Shown piece by piece: positions 8,654 to 18,180 of a DNA stretch of 64,000 bases. Source of the DNA: Rubrivivax sp. (GTDB taxonomy: Bacteria; Pseudomonadota; Gammaproteobacteria; Burkholderiales; Burkholderiaceae_C); NCBI GenBank assembly GCA_019635285.1, contig JAHBZS010000014.1, positions 36,628 through 100,627 on the forward strand. Reading direction: 5' to 3'. Position 1 is the first letter of the stretch. Each line of letters opens with the position of its first letter. The position numbers were made by a program, and so were the translations under genes. The notes under the pieces were generated by a model. The model was given only the letters and a program-made list of their open reading frames with translations, searched no databases and was not told where the DNA came from.

Positions 8654-10015
8654 TTACTTCAGCCCCAGGCGGTGCATCAGGTCATAGAGCGTGGGGCGGC
8701 TGATGCCGAGCAATTCGGCCGCTCTGACGATGTGGCCGTTGGCGCGTCCAAGCGCGGCGAGCACGGTCTGCTTCTCGGCGGCATCCCTTGCCGCCCGCAG
8801 ATCGAACTGGTTGTCGGCCCCGTCGTCGTCTACCGGCTTCAAACCCAGGTCGGCTGGAGAGATCTGGTTGCCGTCGGCCATGATCGTCGCTCGCCTGATG
8901 CAGCTCGACAGTTCGCGCACATTGCCCGGCCACGTGTGCGCCTCGATGGCACGCACGGCGTCCTCCGACAGGCCCAAGGAGCCGCGGTTCTGCTCCTGGG
9001 CGAACCGGCGCGCGAAAGCATGGGCCAGCAGGGCCAGATCCCCTACACGCGATCGCAACGGAGGGATGTTGATGACGATCTCGGCCAGCCTGTAGTACAG
9101 GTCCTCGCGGAACCGGCCCTCCTTGACCAGCGCACCAAGATCCTGATGGGTCGCGCAGACGATGCGCACGTCCACCGGAATCTCCTGCCGCCCACCCACG
9201 CGCTCGATCGACCGCTCCTGGATGAACCTGAGCAACTTGGCCTGCAGTGACATCGGCAGATCGCCTATCTCGTCGAGCATCAAGGTGCCCTTGTGCGCGG
9301 ACTCGATGCGGCCCGGTGTCGTCTTCGCCGCGCCGGTGAAGGCGCCCTTCTCGTAGCCGAACAGTTCGCTCTCGAGCAGATTCTCGGGGATGGCCGCGCA
9401 GTTGATGGCCACGAACTTCGCGGCACGCCGCGGCGAGGCTTGATGCAGACCCTGAGCCAGCACTTCCTTGCCGGTGCCGCTTTCCCCCAGCAGCATCACC
9501 GTGGCGGTGCTGCTCGCGACTCTCTCGATCATGCGGCAGATGCGCAGCATCTCCGGGTCACGGGTGATCAGCCCGGACAGCGCGTCCGGCTGATGCATCT
9601 CCCGCAACCGGCGGTTCTCCTTCTGCAGTTCGAAGAGGCGGAACGCGCGCTCCACGGTCAGGCCCAGCAGCTCCGGCTCGAAAGGTTTTGCAAAGAAGTC
9701 GTAGGCCCCCATGGCCACCGCACGCAGCGCGTGGTTCTGGTCGTTCTGCCCCGTCAGCACGATGACCTTGATGTCCGAATCGATCGCCAGAATCTGCTCA
9801 AGCAGCTTGAAACCCTCGGACACCGAGTCGGCATCCGGCGGCAGACCCAGGTCCATGGTGACCACGGCAGGGTTGTATCGCCGCACCTGCACCAGCGCAG
9901 ATTCCCGATCGCCGGCAACCACGGTCTCGAAGCGGTCCATCGACCACTTGATCTGCTTCTGCAGCGCCAGGTCGTCTTCGACGATCAGCAGCGAGCGTGA
10001 GTTGTCGGCAGTCAT
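8654..10015 (-). CDS. prsR: PrsR, sigma-54-dependent PEP-CTERM response regulator
   Basis: A 453-residue NtrC-type regulator. An N-terminal receiver domain (about 1-125) has its phosphoacceptor at Asp55 in VVTMDLGLPP and a conserved Lys in AKPFEP. The AAA+ domain has Walker A GESGTGKE (177-184), the sigma-54 loop GAFTGA (224-229) and a Walker B in GTLMLDEIGDLP. A C-terminal Fis-type helix-turn-helix ends AAELLGISRPTLYDLMHRLGLK. It overlaps prsK by 4 bases (ATGA), so the kinase and regulator are coupled. It is the probable activator of the sigma-54 promoter at 4854-4868. Confidence 0.95.
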   Translation of the reverse strand: MTADNSRSLLIVEDDLALQKQIKWSMDRFETVVAGDRESALVQVRRYNPAVVTMDLGLPPDADSVSEGFKLLEQILAIDSDIKVIVLTGQNDQNHALRAVAMGAYDFFAKPFEPELLGLTVERAFRLFELQKENRRLREMHQPDALSGLITRDPEMLRICRMIERVASSTATVMLLGESGTGKEVLAQGLHQASPRRAAKFVAINCAAIPENLLESELFGYEKGAFTGAAKTTPGRIESAHKGTLMLDEIGDLPMSLQAKLLRFIQERSIERVGGRQEIPVDVRIVCATHQDLGALVKEGRFREDLYYRLAEIVINIPPLRSRVGDLALLAHAFARRFAQEQNRGSLGLSEDAVRAIEAHTWPGNVRELSSCIRRATIMADGNQISPADLGLKPVDDDGADNQFDLRAARDAAEKQTVLAALGRANGHIVRAAELLGISRPTLYDLMHRLGLK

Positions 10016-12129
10016 GTTGTCTTCGATGCCATCAGATCCGAGCCGCCCTGCGCCTCGAAGAGGGGCAGCAGCAAGGTGACCTCGGTACCCACCTCGGGCT
10101 CGCTCTTGACGGCGATCGTGCCGCCAAGCTCCTGCACATACTGGAAGCTCTCGTAGGCACCGATGCCCATGCCCGAAGACTTGGTGCTCTGAAACGGTTT
10201 GAACAGGCGGTCTCGCACGAACTCCTGCGACATGCCATGGCCGGTGTCACCGATCTCGACCCGGGCCTGGCCCCCGTGACGATCCACCTTCAGCCACACG
10301 CGCCCGCTGCTCTTCTCGGTGGCATCCAAAGCGTTCTGCACGACGTGGCCGATGACCCGCTCGAGCCGGTCTTCGTGGCCGCGCGTGAAGACGCGATCGG
10401 CCAAGGCGACTTCGAGCTTGCGCCCCCGCTGGCCCGCATTGGTTTCGATGCGTTGTGCCACGCGACCGAGGTCGACGCCGAAGGCCGTGCCCGGCGGCGT
10501 GGCACCTTCGCGCAGTTGAAGCATGAGTTGACGCATCTTTTCGAGGGAGTTCTCGATTGTCATCAGCATGTCCTGCTGAAACTCCGGATTGGCGTGCAGG
10601 CGCTTGGCGTTTTTCATCAACAGTGACAACTGCGTCACGATGTTTTTCAGGTCGTGCACCACGAATGCGGACATCCGATTGAACGCGTCGAACTTGCGCA
10701 CCTCCAGCAGTGCCTCGGTGGCCTGCATCTGCGCAAGGAAACTCGCCGCTTGGCGACCCGCGGTCTTCAGCAAGTCGTTGACCTCCCAGTTCACGTCGAC
10801 GGTGGTCCGTGCACTCGCCAAGATCGCGAAGCCGATCATGTCGTTGCCGACGCAAAGCGGCACGATGAGCCACGCCCGAGGCAATTCGCGCAGCCATCCG
10901 GGCAGGGTCAACCCATCGTAGCGATGCGGTATCGAGCGGTACTCTTCCAGGTTGACGACCCACCCGGTGCGCAACATGAACTGGCACAGCGGCGAGTCTT
11001 CACGTTCGGGCTCGTCGGACTGGGCCATGTTCCAGCGCGCTGCCTGGCGATAGGCTCCACCCGTGGCGTCCTTCAGCCAGAGACCACCGCCCGGGCTTTC
11101 GAGCATGTCGGCCAGGCCGCGGATGACCTGCTGCCCCGTCTGTTGCGGCTCGCTCTGCGCCGCCGACAGCGTCTGCGTGAAGCGCAGCCACTCTTCCCGA
11201 TAGTCGTAGCGATAGCGGAAGAAATGCTTGCCAAGGAACACCCGCAGCTTCGCGCGTACGGAGCCCGAAATAGCCAGGGTGACCAGTGCCACCACCGCCA
11301 GGAACACCAACCCCACCTGCAGCGCGCGGCCCCACTCGCCACCGAAGAGGCGCACGTAGTAGCCCAGGCCGGAGATGAAGATCAGGTAGACCCCCGCGAT
11401 CAGCAGGGTCGCCGAATGAAACGCCATCTTGCGCGAGACGCTCAGCATGCCGATCTGATCCTTGCCGCGCAGCACGGCGAGCAGCAGCAGCGGCGCCATC
11501 AGCGCGTGTACCGCGCCGCGGATGCTCAGGACATCCGCGTCAAGGCCGTTGAAAAGCACGGCCGTCGAGAAAAGGTACAGGTCGAACAGGAAAGCGCCCG
11601 CCAAACCCAGGCACAGCGGCTTGGCGTTCCAGAGGGCGTCATCCTGCACGTTGCGCAGCAACTGCTCCACCAGCACCAGGGCCAGCACCGGCAACACCAT
11701 CGATATCAGCAGCACCGCGGGCGAACGCTCGTCCAGGCCCTCACCATTAAAAATCACCATCAGCTGCAAGACCGCCGCGGCGACCACCGTGAGCCCGGCC
11801 GCCGCCCCCAACCAGGCCACGACGGCGCCCGGTCTCGTGCCCGAATCTGGCCGCAACAGGCGCAGCAGAAAAAGGAACCAGAAGGCGTAGGCCAGCAGAT
11901 CGGCCACCGCCCCCAAGCGCATGAACACCACCGTGGGTGTGAAGAGATCCGCCAGCCCGAACCACGCCCACAGCGCGGTGGTCACGACCGCCGCAAGCAT
12001 CCATCGCTCCGCGCCCTGCCCCGTCCGGTGCCCATGGCCGGTTCTCCACAGATGCAGCGCCAGTGCGGTATAGGCCACGCCAGCGAGGCCGTAGCTCCAA
12101 GCTGTCAACGCGGTTTGACCACTGTCCAT
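10012..12129 (-). CDS. prsK: PrsK, PEP-CTERM system membrane histidine kinase
   Basis: About 705 residues from the preferred ATG at 12129 (MDSGQ...); an upstream in-frame extension to 12219 is unlikely because the first hydrophobic helix begins right after this ATG. The N-terminal ~300 residues contain 8 or so membrane segments. A GAF-like sensory region follows, then the dimerisation/phosphoacceptor helix SAFVVHDLKNIVTQLS and an HATPase domain with DTGHGMS and SSGMGIGAYES ATP-lid motifs. It phosphorylates PrsR, whose gene starts 4 bases inside its end. The signal sensed is unknown. Confidence 0.93.
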   Translation of the reverse strand: MDSGQTALTAWSYGLAGVAYTALALHLWRTGHGHRTGQGAERWMLAAVVTTALWAWFGLADLFTPTVVFMRLGAVADLLAYAFWFLFLLRLLRPDSGTRPGAVVAWLGAAAGLTVVAAAVLQLMVIFNGEGLDERSPAVLLISMVLPVLALVLVEQLLRNVQDDALWNAKPLCLGLAGAFLFDLYLFSTAVLFNGLDADVLSIRGAVHALMAPLLLLAVLRGKDQIGMLSVSRKMAFHSATLLIAGVYLIFISGLGYYVRLFGGEWGRALQVGLVFLAVVALVTLAISGSVRAKLRVFLGKHFFRYRYDYREEWLRFTQTLSAAQSEPQQTGQQVIRGLADMLESPGGGLWLKDATGGAYRQAARWNMAQSDEPEREDSPLCQFMLRTGWVVNLEEYRSIPHRYDGLTLPGWLRELPRAWLIVPLCVGNDMIGFAILASARTTVDVNWEVNDLLKTAGRQAASFLAQMQATEALLEVRKFDAFNRMSAFVVHDLKNIVTQLSLLMKNAKRLHANPEFQQDMLMTIENSLEKMRQLMLQLREGATPPGTAFGVDLGRVAQRIETNAGQRGRKLEVALADRVFTRGHEDRLERVIGHVVQNALDATEKSSGRVWLKVDRHGGQARVEIGDTGHGMSQEFVRDRLFKPFQSTKSSGMGIGAYESFQYVQELGGTIAVKSEPEVGTEVTLLLPLFEAQGGSDLMASKTT

Positions 12130-12276
12130 GATGTGCAAAGCTCGTGATCGATTCCGTCGTGCGTCGCAACCGCCGGGGGCGACACAATCCGAGTTTAGGA
12201 CCGACAGGCACGCGGACATCCCCTGCTTCCGGGGGTAAATGCCGGGCCTGCGCGCCGCTTTGTGGCGTTGTGCAGC

Positions 12277-13407
12277 TTAGGCGTCGATTCCTTCGCGATC
12301 GTCGCCCCGCACGGGACGACGACTGCTTCGCAGCTTGTGCCACAGATGGGGCACGAGCCGGCGCAACGGCAGGCGCCGCAGATGGTAGCGCGTGAGCAGC
12401 AGCGTGGCGGCCATCGACTGCATCGGCCGCCAGCGGCCGTCTGGTTCGATGGGCAAAAGCACTTGCCCGAACAATGCAAGCAGCCCCGCCCGACGCAGGC
12501 GCCCGGGGCCGATGGACTCCACCGTGCGGATCGTCGCCTGCGGAATCGGCGTGCCGAACCATCGGACACAGAAATGGCAGGCCAGCGCCAAGGGCTCTTC
12601 CAGCCCCAGTTCGCCGGCGCGCACAGGCAAGTCGCGCAGGAATGACGGGTCTGCGCCGAAATGCCTGAGCAGGTTGTCCAGATCAGCCAGGTCGCGAATG
12701 CGGTCGCGAAACTCCGAATCGAAGAACAAGTGCGCCGCGCTGTGCAGCACCTGATCCAGAGGTTGCAGGACCTGCCAGGGCGCCAGTTTCGACGGCCTCG
12801 TCGCGGCAAGCAGCCTGCCGGCATCGACGGCTGCATGTGCCATCGACGGAAGGATGTTGTGATGCAGATCCAGCTCCACCATGAGCAGCGGATGCGTCAT
12901 CGGCGGCGCTTCGTGGCTCCATTCGTAGTAGTAGCGCAGATCGTGGCTGTCCAGGGGTTTTACGTTCCACCCCGCGCGGGCCAAGCGCTCCTGTGCATCG
13001 GCGAGGTGCACCTTGGGCACCAGCACGTCCAGGTCGGAGGGCAAGCGCCCGACGCCCAGCGGCAAGCCCTGCCCGATGTAGGCGGCGCCCTTGAGCAAGA
13101 CCCGCGGGTACGGCGCATCACCCAGCGCCACCGCCACACGCTCCATCGTCCATAGCACGGCCGACGTACGCCACCGGGACAGGCGATGCTCGGCCACCAG
13201 GTGCCGGCGCACTTGTGGGGGCATGTCGTCCAGCAAGCCCGCAGCCAGCAGGCCCTCGGCCAGACGGCCCAGAAGGCGCGTGCGCCTTGCCAGTCGGACC
13301 ACCCGCTCCCATTCGGTCGGCGTCCAACCCTTGGCAAGCAAAGGATCCCGCAAGGCCTGCAGCCACGCCAGCTGTTCGGGCACCAGGCGCTGCGTTGCGT
13401 TGGTCAC
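12277..13407 (-). CDS. Nucleotidyltransferase-fold protein (NTP_transf_5 family)
   Basis: About 376 residues starting at a GTG that overlaps the previous stop (GTGA). The core RVLLKGAAYI...LPSDLDVLVPK contains the G...DxD pattern of the uncharacterised nucleotidyltransferase family PF14907, followed by MVELDLHHNILPS with a further acidic residue. Members of this family are repeatedly encoded beside HprK-like kinases and PqqD-like proteins, as here, in exosortase or peptide-modification loci. The substrate is not known. A 147-base gap with no evident gene separates it from prsK. Confidence 0.75.
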   Translation of the reverse strand: MTNATQRLVPEQLAWLQALRDPLLAKGWTPTEWERVVRLARRTRLLGRLAEGLLAAGLLDDMPPQVRRHLVAEHRLSRWRTSAVLWTMERVAVALGDAPYPRVLLKGAAYIGQGLPLGVGRLPSDLDVLVPKVHLADAQERLARAGWNVKPLDSHDLRYYYEWSHEAPPMTHPLLMVELDLHHNILPSMAHAAVDAGRLLAATRPSKLAPWQVLQPLDQVLHSAAHLFFDSEFRDRIRDLADLDNLLRHFGADPSFLRDLPVRAGELGLEEPLALACHFCVRWFGTPIPQATIRTVESIGPGRLRRAGLLALFGQVLLPIEPDGRWRPMQSMAATLLLTRYHLRRLPLRRLVPHLWHKLRSSRRPVRGDDREGIDA

Positions 13408-14363
13408 ACCGTAGCCGCCGAGCGACGTTCGATCACCTGCGCCCATGCACCGTCAATGGCAACGAGCGCATCTTCCAGGTCGCTGTATACCAATTGCCAG
13501 GCTGGACATGCCCGCACCAGACGCACTGCAGCCTGGAAGCCCGCGGCGCCGAGCAATGCATAGTTGAAGGCATTGAAGGCCAATGCCGGGAATGCGACGT
13601 GCTCGGCGATGGGCTCGAGACGGGTTGCGCTGCCGGCCTCCCAGCGCGGCAAGATGATGGCGCCTGGCCGGGCGCCCACGTGCCTGCGCGCCACGGCTTC
13701 GGGCTGTGGCGCCAGATGGGCCACCGTGCCTTTGCGGGTGTTCGGAAAGGCGGGCCCGAGCACGGCTTCTGGGGTGAACTGCCGAATCACTCCTATCGAT
13801 TGATTCTTCAGCGCAACCGGCTTCAAGATGGCGCGAAATTCTGCCCGCGCCGGATCGAAAGCGCCAAACTCATCGGACAGCAGGCGCCAGCCGCGCTGCG
13901 ACAGGGCCGCCGTCAGCGTGCTCTTGCCGGATCCGGGCAATGCCGGGAGCAACAACGCCAGACCATCTCTCTCCAGCGCGCCCGCATGCAGCAGCAGCAG
14001 ATCATTGAGGCGGCGACCGATCAGCCAGTTGCAACCCCACTCGTACAGCGGCAGCGGTGCGCCGGCGGGAAACGGGTCGAAGGGCCGCTGGCCGTCGCAA
14101 TGGAAGACGACCTGCGGGTTGATCCACCGTCGATATCCGACCGGACGGCGTACATCGACATGCAAGTCAGCCCAGTCTGCTCGATCGACATACGGAAACT
14201 GCCCATAGACCGAGCGCAGTTGTGTGGCGAACGGCCGCGAGTCGCTGCGCGTGCGAATGGTCGCCGCGCCCACATCGATCCACAGGCCATCGCCCGCCAA
14301 CGCACGAGCGACCTCAGCCGCTTCGACCTCAGCCAGTGTGCGACGCGCCCCGGCGGCGCTCAC
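13404..14363 (-). CDS. HprK-related kinase A
   Basis: A 319-residue protein with a P-loop PALPGSGKST at 140-149, preceded by LLLLHAGALE and followed by WRLLSDEFGAFD, the layout of HPr kinase-like proteins of the HPr-rel-A type. HprK itself phosphorylates a serine on HPr; these relatives lack an HPr partner nearby and their target is unknown. It overlaps both neighbours: its ATG sits on the stop of the PqqD-like gene and its stop sits on the GTG of the nucleotidyltransferase. The three are therefore one coupled module. Confidence 0.8.
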   Translation of the reverse strand: MSAAGARRTLAEVEAAEVARALAGDGLWIDVGAATIRTRSDSRPFATQLRSVYGQFPYVDRADWADLHVDVRRPVGYRRWINPQVVFHCDGQRPFDPFPAGAPLPLYEWGCNWLIGRRLNDLLLLHAGALERDGLALLLPALPGSGKSTLTAALSQRGWRLLSDEFGAFDPARAEFRAILKPVALKNQSIGVIRQFTPEAVLGPAFPNTRKGTVAHLAPQPEAVARRHVGARPGAIILPRWEAGSATRLEPIAEHVAFPALAFNAFNYALLGAAGFQAAVRLVRACPAWQLVYSDLEDALVAIDGAWAQVIERRSAATV

Positions 14364-14650
14364 CGCGCCACGCAGTCATCGGGGCGCTGCTCGCGCGCCA
14401 ACCCAGCCTCAATCAAACGCGGCCAGCATGCCTCGACGATCTCGGTAAGCGCGTCGACTGCCAGGCCGGTGTCTGCCGCCAGGCTCATACACACAGACTC
14501 GGTGCTCGCGGCGCCCAAGCTGAGGACCTCCAGAATCGAAGCCGATTCGTCGTTGAGCAACGACGTTTCGCCCGTCGCGGGACTGTAGGCCGCCCAGACA
14601 TGACCCACCGGCTCGATCAGGACACCGTCCCTACGAGCGTAGCGGTTCAT
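14360..14650 (-). CDS. PqqD-like HPr-rel-A system peptide chaperone
   Basis: A 96-residue PqqD-fold protein. The pattern HVWAAYSPATGETSLLNDESASIL followed by LTEIVEACWPRLIEAGLA is typical: a short beta sheet for leader-peptide binding and a C-terminal helical pair. PqqD proteins deliver precursor peptides to modifying enzymes. It overlaps the HprK-like kinase gene by 4 bases and starts 3 bases after the stop of a small exported protein, which could be the client. No radical-SAM enzyme is present in the window. Confidence 0.8.
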   Translation of the reverse strand: MNRYARRDGVLIEPVGHVWAAYSPATGETSLLNDESASILEVLSLGAASTESVCMSLAADTGLAVDALTEIVEACWPRLIEAGLAREQRPDDCVAR

Positions 14651-14653
14651 CGA

Positions 14654-15175
14654 CTAGGCTAGGACATTGATCGAAGCCCAGCACGACGCGGCGACAGCGG
14701 TGCCGCCGGTCTCTATCCCTTGTATCCCGATGATCTTGCCGTCGGCGCCGACGCGGACAGCCACATACTGGCCTGTTCGCACCGGGCTGGCTGACCCTTT
14801 CGTCGGCGTCGACTTGACCACATCCTTGGCTTTGAAGTCCGACATGGTCGAGTTCAAGCATTGCCACTGCGTGCTGCTGAGATAGGGGTCAGGCGTATCG
14901 CTCGCCTTCAGAAAGTTCAGGTCATTGCCCCAGACCCAGGTGCTCGTTTTGCTACCGTTGGTGAGTTTCCACACCTCAACGCGGACCCAGGTGCTCGTAT
15001 CGGCCGGGGCATTGACGGGGTTCGCCACCGCATTGGCCAGACACTGCTGATTCGAGGCCGCCGCATAAACACTGCCGCTGCATAGCGTCAGCGCCGCTGG
15101 CGCGGCAAACGCACCGCGAATCAACCTGCGCCGCGCAGCAGTCACAGCGGTGCGGTCTGTCTGATCATTGTTCAC
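14654..15175 (-). CDS. Small exported protein with Tat-like signal, unknown function
   Basis: About 173 residues. I place the start at the GTG at 15175 because TAGGGAGA lies just upstream; a longer reading to 15214 has no ribosome site. The N terminus has RRRLIRGAFAAPAALTLCSGSVYA, a twin-arginine-like signal followed by a cleavage site. The mature part is a Ser/Thr/Trp-rich domain with scattered Cys and a VAASCWASINVLA end. I do not recognise the family. It is the first gene of the PqqD/HprK/nucleotidyltransferase module and the best candidate for the protein the module acts on. Confidence 0.6.
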   Translation of the reverse strand: MNNDQTDRTAVTAARRRLIRGAFAAPAALTLCSGSVYAAASNQQCLANAVANPVNAPADTSTWVRVEVWKLTNGSKTSTWVWGNDLNFLKASDTPDPYLSSTQWQCLNSTMSDFKAKDVVKSTPTKGSASPVRTGQYVAVRVGADGKIIGIQGIETGGTAVAASCWASINVLA

Positions 15176-15285
15176 CGCAATCTCCCTAAAGTTCGGCGCG
15201 GCACGGCCGGGCAACGATTGTCGCGCATCCCGGCCAGGGCTCGATTCCGACGTTCAAGGGGGAGGTCGAACCGACAAGTGACCAC

Positions 15286-16683
15286 CTACTGCCCCTCACG
15301 GAAAACTATCACGCTAACGGTTTCGATAAGCACAAGCAGATCCAGAACCAGCGAATTGTTCTTTACGTAGTACAGATCAAACTGGTGCTTGCGCCGCGCG
15401 TCGTCCATCGTCGCACCGTAGTGATACCGGACCTGCGCCCAACCGGTCACACCGGGCTTGACCGTATGGCGGATTTCGTAGAACGGAATCTCGCGCTTCA
15501 GTTCCTCGACGAACCCCGGCCGTTCCGGGCGCGGCCCGACCAAACTCATTTCGCCGACCAGAACGCTCCAGAGCTGCGGCAACTCGTCGATGCGCGTCTT
15601 GCGCATGAAGTTGCCGACGCGGGTGACGCGTGGATCGTTCTTGCTCGCCCAGCGCGCCACGCCATCCTTCTCGGCATCGTTGCGCATGCTGCGCAACTTC
15701 AGGCACATGAAGGTCCTTCCCCCCAGACCCACCCGCTCCTGCCTGTAAATCACCGGGCCCGGACTCTCCAGCTTGATGGCGATCATCGCCAGCAGGATCA
15801 CCGGCGACAACAGCACCAGCAACAAGATGGAGCAGACGATGTCAAAGATGCGCTTCAGCACCTGCCGCACATGGCCCTGCACGAAACCGTGCCCGTAGAC
15901 CAGCCAACTGCCCTTCAGACTGTCGATGGGGACCTCGCAGCGCGTCTTCTCCGAATAAGCTGCGAGATCCAGCACCGGGATACCGCGAATCCGGCACGCC
16001 AGAAGTTCATCCATCGGCACACCGCCACCGCGCTGCTCGCGCACCGCAACGATGATCTCCTGCACACGATGGCGGGACACCAATTCGCTGATCGACTGCT
16101 GGCGCGTGAACACCCGGTGGCCGGCGGGCGCATCTGGGGACTCGTTGTCCTCGGAAGTCGGATACAGGCCCACCACGTTTCGCAGATTGCGCGTCGACAA
16201 CGTGAGATCGGACGCGAGTGTCAAAGCCTCCGGGCCGGTACCGACAATCAGCACTCGGGGGTAAGTGCGCACGCGGCGCATGAAGTAGAGCCCGCAGTGC
16301 ACGAATACCAGGCCGACCGCCAGGTAGGCAATCGCCGCCGGCAACAGCTGCTCCACGTAGCCCCGGTCGGCCACGATACGCAAGCTCAGGCTGGTCAGGT
16401 ACCCCCCCACCAGCAAGCAGAACGCGGTGCGCCCCACGGTGGACAGCAGAGGAATCGACACGGGGCGGTACAGGCCCGCAATGCCATACATCAACGCCAT
16501 CACCACGGCAAAAATCGTGGCGCCCACCAGAATCAGCGGCAATTCCGGCACCGCGCCTTGAATCATCCCGTACCGCGTGGTCAGGGACGATGCTGCCAAC
16601 AGGACGGCCAGGAAGCACAAGGCCATGTCCATCACCATCGCCGGCAACGCGCCGGGTGTCAGGGAATGACCGAAAACTCGCAT
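15286..16683 (-). CDS. PEP-CTERM system polyprenyl glycosylphosphotransferase (EpsB/TIGR03013-like)
   Basis: A 465-residue membrane enzyme. Four to five N-terminal membrane segments (about 12-135) are followed by a Rossmann-like domain ([15 protein letters not shown]) and a C-terminal bacterial sugar-transferase domain. That domain has its own helix ([20 protein letters not shown]) and the motifs [25 protein letters not shown] and [11 protein letters not shown]. Such enzymes start exopolysaccharide synthesis by moving a sugar phosphate to undecaprenyl phosphate. This architecture is the one found in XrtA/PEP-CTERM loci. It appears to be transcribed alone, with 110 bases to the next gene. Confidence 0.88.
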   Translation of the reverse strand: MRVFGHSLTPGALPAMVMDMALCFLAVLLAASSLTTRYGMIQGAVPELPLILVGATIFAVVMALMYGIAGLYRPVSIPLLSTVGRTAFCLLVGGYLTSLSLRIVADRGYVEQLLPAAIAYLAVGLVFVHCGLYFMRRVRTYPRVLIVGTGPEALTLASDLTLSTRNLRNVVGLYPTSEDNESPDAPAGHRVFTRQQSISELVSRHRVQEIIVAVREQRGGGVPMDELLACRIRGIPVLDLAAYSEKTRCEVPIDSLKGSWLVYGHGFVQGHVRQVLKRIFDIVCSILLLVLLSPVILLAMIAIKLESPGPVIYRQERVGLGGRTFMCLKLRSMRNDAEKDGVARWASKNDPRVTRVGNFMRKTRIDELPQLWSVLVGEMSLVGPRPERPGFVEELKREIPFYEIRHTVKPGVTGWAQVRYHYGATMDDARRKHQFDLYYVKNNSLVLDLLVLIETVSVIVFREGQ

Positions 16684-17038
16684 GGTGATATCGCCTTCTC
16701 GTCGTCACTGCTGCAACAAGGGCCAGTGCTCGCGGGCACTTTGCGTATGCAGCCAGTGCGAAGGATTATGTTGAGCAATGCCAGCAGCCACACCCCCGCA
16801 ACTAAGGGGGACGCCCCTGGATGCGCGGCAAGGATGTCACGGGCGGGGGAGGGAGATGTAAACGCGCGTACCGCCGCCGTAGCGCCGTCCCCTCGCACCC
16901 GGTACGCAACGGGCTCCCGCAGCCCTCGCGGACGGCTCTATGGCTATGGCACGCCGGATGACACCCAGAATCCGAGCGAACCGGATGACATGCGCCCCTT
17001 TTGGTGACGGCGCATGCAACATAGTGCATGTCGCGAAT
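16684..17038. other. 355-bp intergenic region, no gene seen
   Basis: This stretch lies upstream of the sugar transferase (minus) and downstream of the PP0621-like gene (minus). I see no convincing gene, tRNA or strong terminator. It must hold the promoter of the sugar transferase, but I could not find a sigma-54 site with correct spacing or a clear -35/-10 pair. The part around 16760-16800 is less GC-rich than its surroundings. Confidence 0.5.
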
Positions 17039-17284
17039 TCAGTTCGCGCGCGGCCCGGCCAGCCGATGCTGCTCACTGCAGAACATGCCGTCCTTCCCGA
17101 CCAGCGCCTCGCTGAGCGGCAAGTGCACTCCACAGTGGCGGCAATTGACCATCGCCTGGGGGCCCGCCGCGCCCTTCTCGCGGTCGACGCCCTTCTGGGC
17201 GCGGGGCGGCGGCGCGGTCCGGCGGCTGCGGATGAGCAGCCAGACCCCGACCATAACGACGACGATGACGATCAGATACTTCAC
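17039..17284 (-). CDS. PP0621-like small membrane protein with zinc-ribbon-type Cys pairs
   Basis: An 81-residue protein beginning at GTG (VKYLIVIVVVMVGVWLL), an N-terminal membrane anchor. Then comes a basic Pro-rich linker and a C-terminal module CRHCGVHLPLSEALV...MFCSEQHR, with a CxxC pair plus Cys and His for metal binding. This matches the small PP0621 family found next to the CcsA-like and ffh genes in many proteobacteria. Function unknown; a metal-dependent quality-control role is only a guess. It ends 29 bases from the CcsA-like gene. Confidence 0.75.
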   Translation of the reverse strand: MKYLIVIVVVMVGVWLLIRSRRTAPPPRAQKGVDREKGAAGPQAMVNCRHCGVHLPLSEALVGKDGMFCSEQHRLAGPRAN

Positions 17285-17313
17285 AGGCTTGGTTTGCGAG
17301 GACTGGCGCCCGA

Positions 17314-18129
17314 CTACTCTACCGTGCGCCCCAGCACGAACTGCATGACGAAGCGGGATCCGGCGTAGGCCAGCAGCAGCAGCACGGCACCTACATACAA
17401 CCAGCGGGTCGCGCGACGCCCGCGCCAGCCTTGCAGCTTGCGGCCTGCCAGCAGGCCGCCGATCACGGCCCAACCGAGCAGCGAGAACACCGTCTTGTGG
17501 TCCCAGCGCCAGTGCGGGCTGGTCAGCGCGCCCAGGACCAAGGCCGCGCTCAGCACCGCAAAGCCCGCCTCGACAAAGCGGAAGGTCAAACGCTCCAGTT
17601 GCAGCAGGGGCATCCCAAAGGCCAGCGGCGGGCCGCCGGCATGCTGGCGCATGCGCGTTTCCGCGGCGTCCAGCATCGTCGCGTGCAGCACCGCCGCGCC
17701 GAACAGGCCGTAGGCACCCACCCCCAGCACCCAATGCAGTGGCGCCCAGGGCGAGCCGGTCAGCGGCTGCGGCTGGCCCGGCAACGCCCAGGCAAGCAGC
17801 ACCGCGGCAGCCCCCAGCAAAGCCAGCACGCGGCGCACCCCTGGCTGCGGCACCAGCCGGCTCTCCACCGTGTGCACCGCCAGCACGAGCCACACCGTCA
17901 GCGACACCACCGGCCCGAAGCCCAGCCGGGCGCCGCCGCTGTGGCTGCCCAATCCGCTGACGTCCAGCGCCAGCAAGACCGCGTGCAGCAGTACCCCGAC
18001 GATCAGCGCGGACGGCATTCCGCGGCCTTGCGCACGGCCAGGGAATGCCGCCACCACATAGGCCGCTACCGCGGCCGGCGCCAACATCCAGGCCCCGGGG
18101 ATGCCCGTGGAGGCCGACGATAAAATCAT
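17314..18129 (-). CDS. CcsA/YpjD-like inner membrane protein (cytochrome c assembly family)
   Basis: A 271-residue polytopic protein with about eight membrane helices. Conserved CcsA-type features are LHWVLGVGAYGLFGAAVLHA, LERLTFRFVEAGF and HWRWDHKTVFSLLGWAV, where histidines and the WxWDxK motif are expected for heme handling. In gammaproteobacteria and betaproteobacteria the YpjD/CorE-like member is divergently oriented from ffh exactly as here. The start ATG at 18129 is 51 bases from ffh, so the two share a short divergent promoter region. Its precise role in cytochrome c maturation is unproven. Confidence 0.85.
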   Translation of the reverse strand: MILSSASTGIPGAWMLAPAAVAAYVVAAFPGRAQGRGMPSALIVGVLLHAVLLALDVSGLGSHSGGARLGFGPVVSLTVWLVLAVHTVESRLVPQPGVRRVLALLGAAAVLLAWALPGQPQPLTGSPWAPLHWVLGVGAYGLFGAAVLHATMLDAAETRMRQHAGGPPLAFGMPLLQLERLTFRFVEAGFAVLSAALVLGALTSPHWRWDHKTVFSLLGWAVIGGLLAGRKLQGWRGRRATRWLYVGAVLLLLAYAGSRFVMQFVLGRTVE

Positions 18130-18180
18130 CGCGAGAGTGTACTTTCGCGGTCCCGCGCGCTGCGGCTGCCGCCCACCTGC

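Noticed and set aside
16684-16800. A sigma-54 promoter for the sugar transferase
   Set aside because: The best candidate, TGGCCC-TTG-TTGC on the minus strand, has the GG and GC elements two bases too close.
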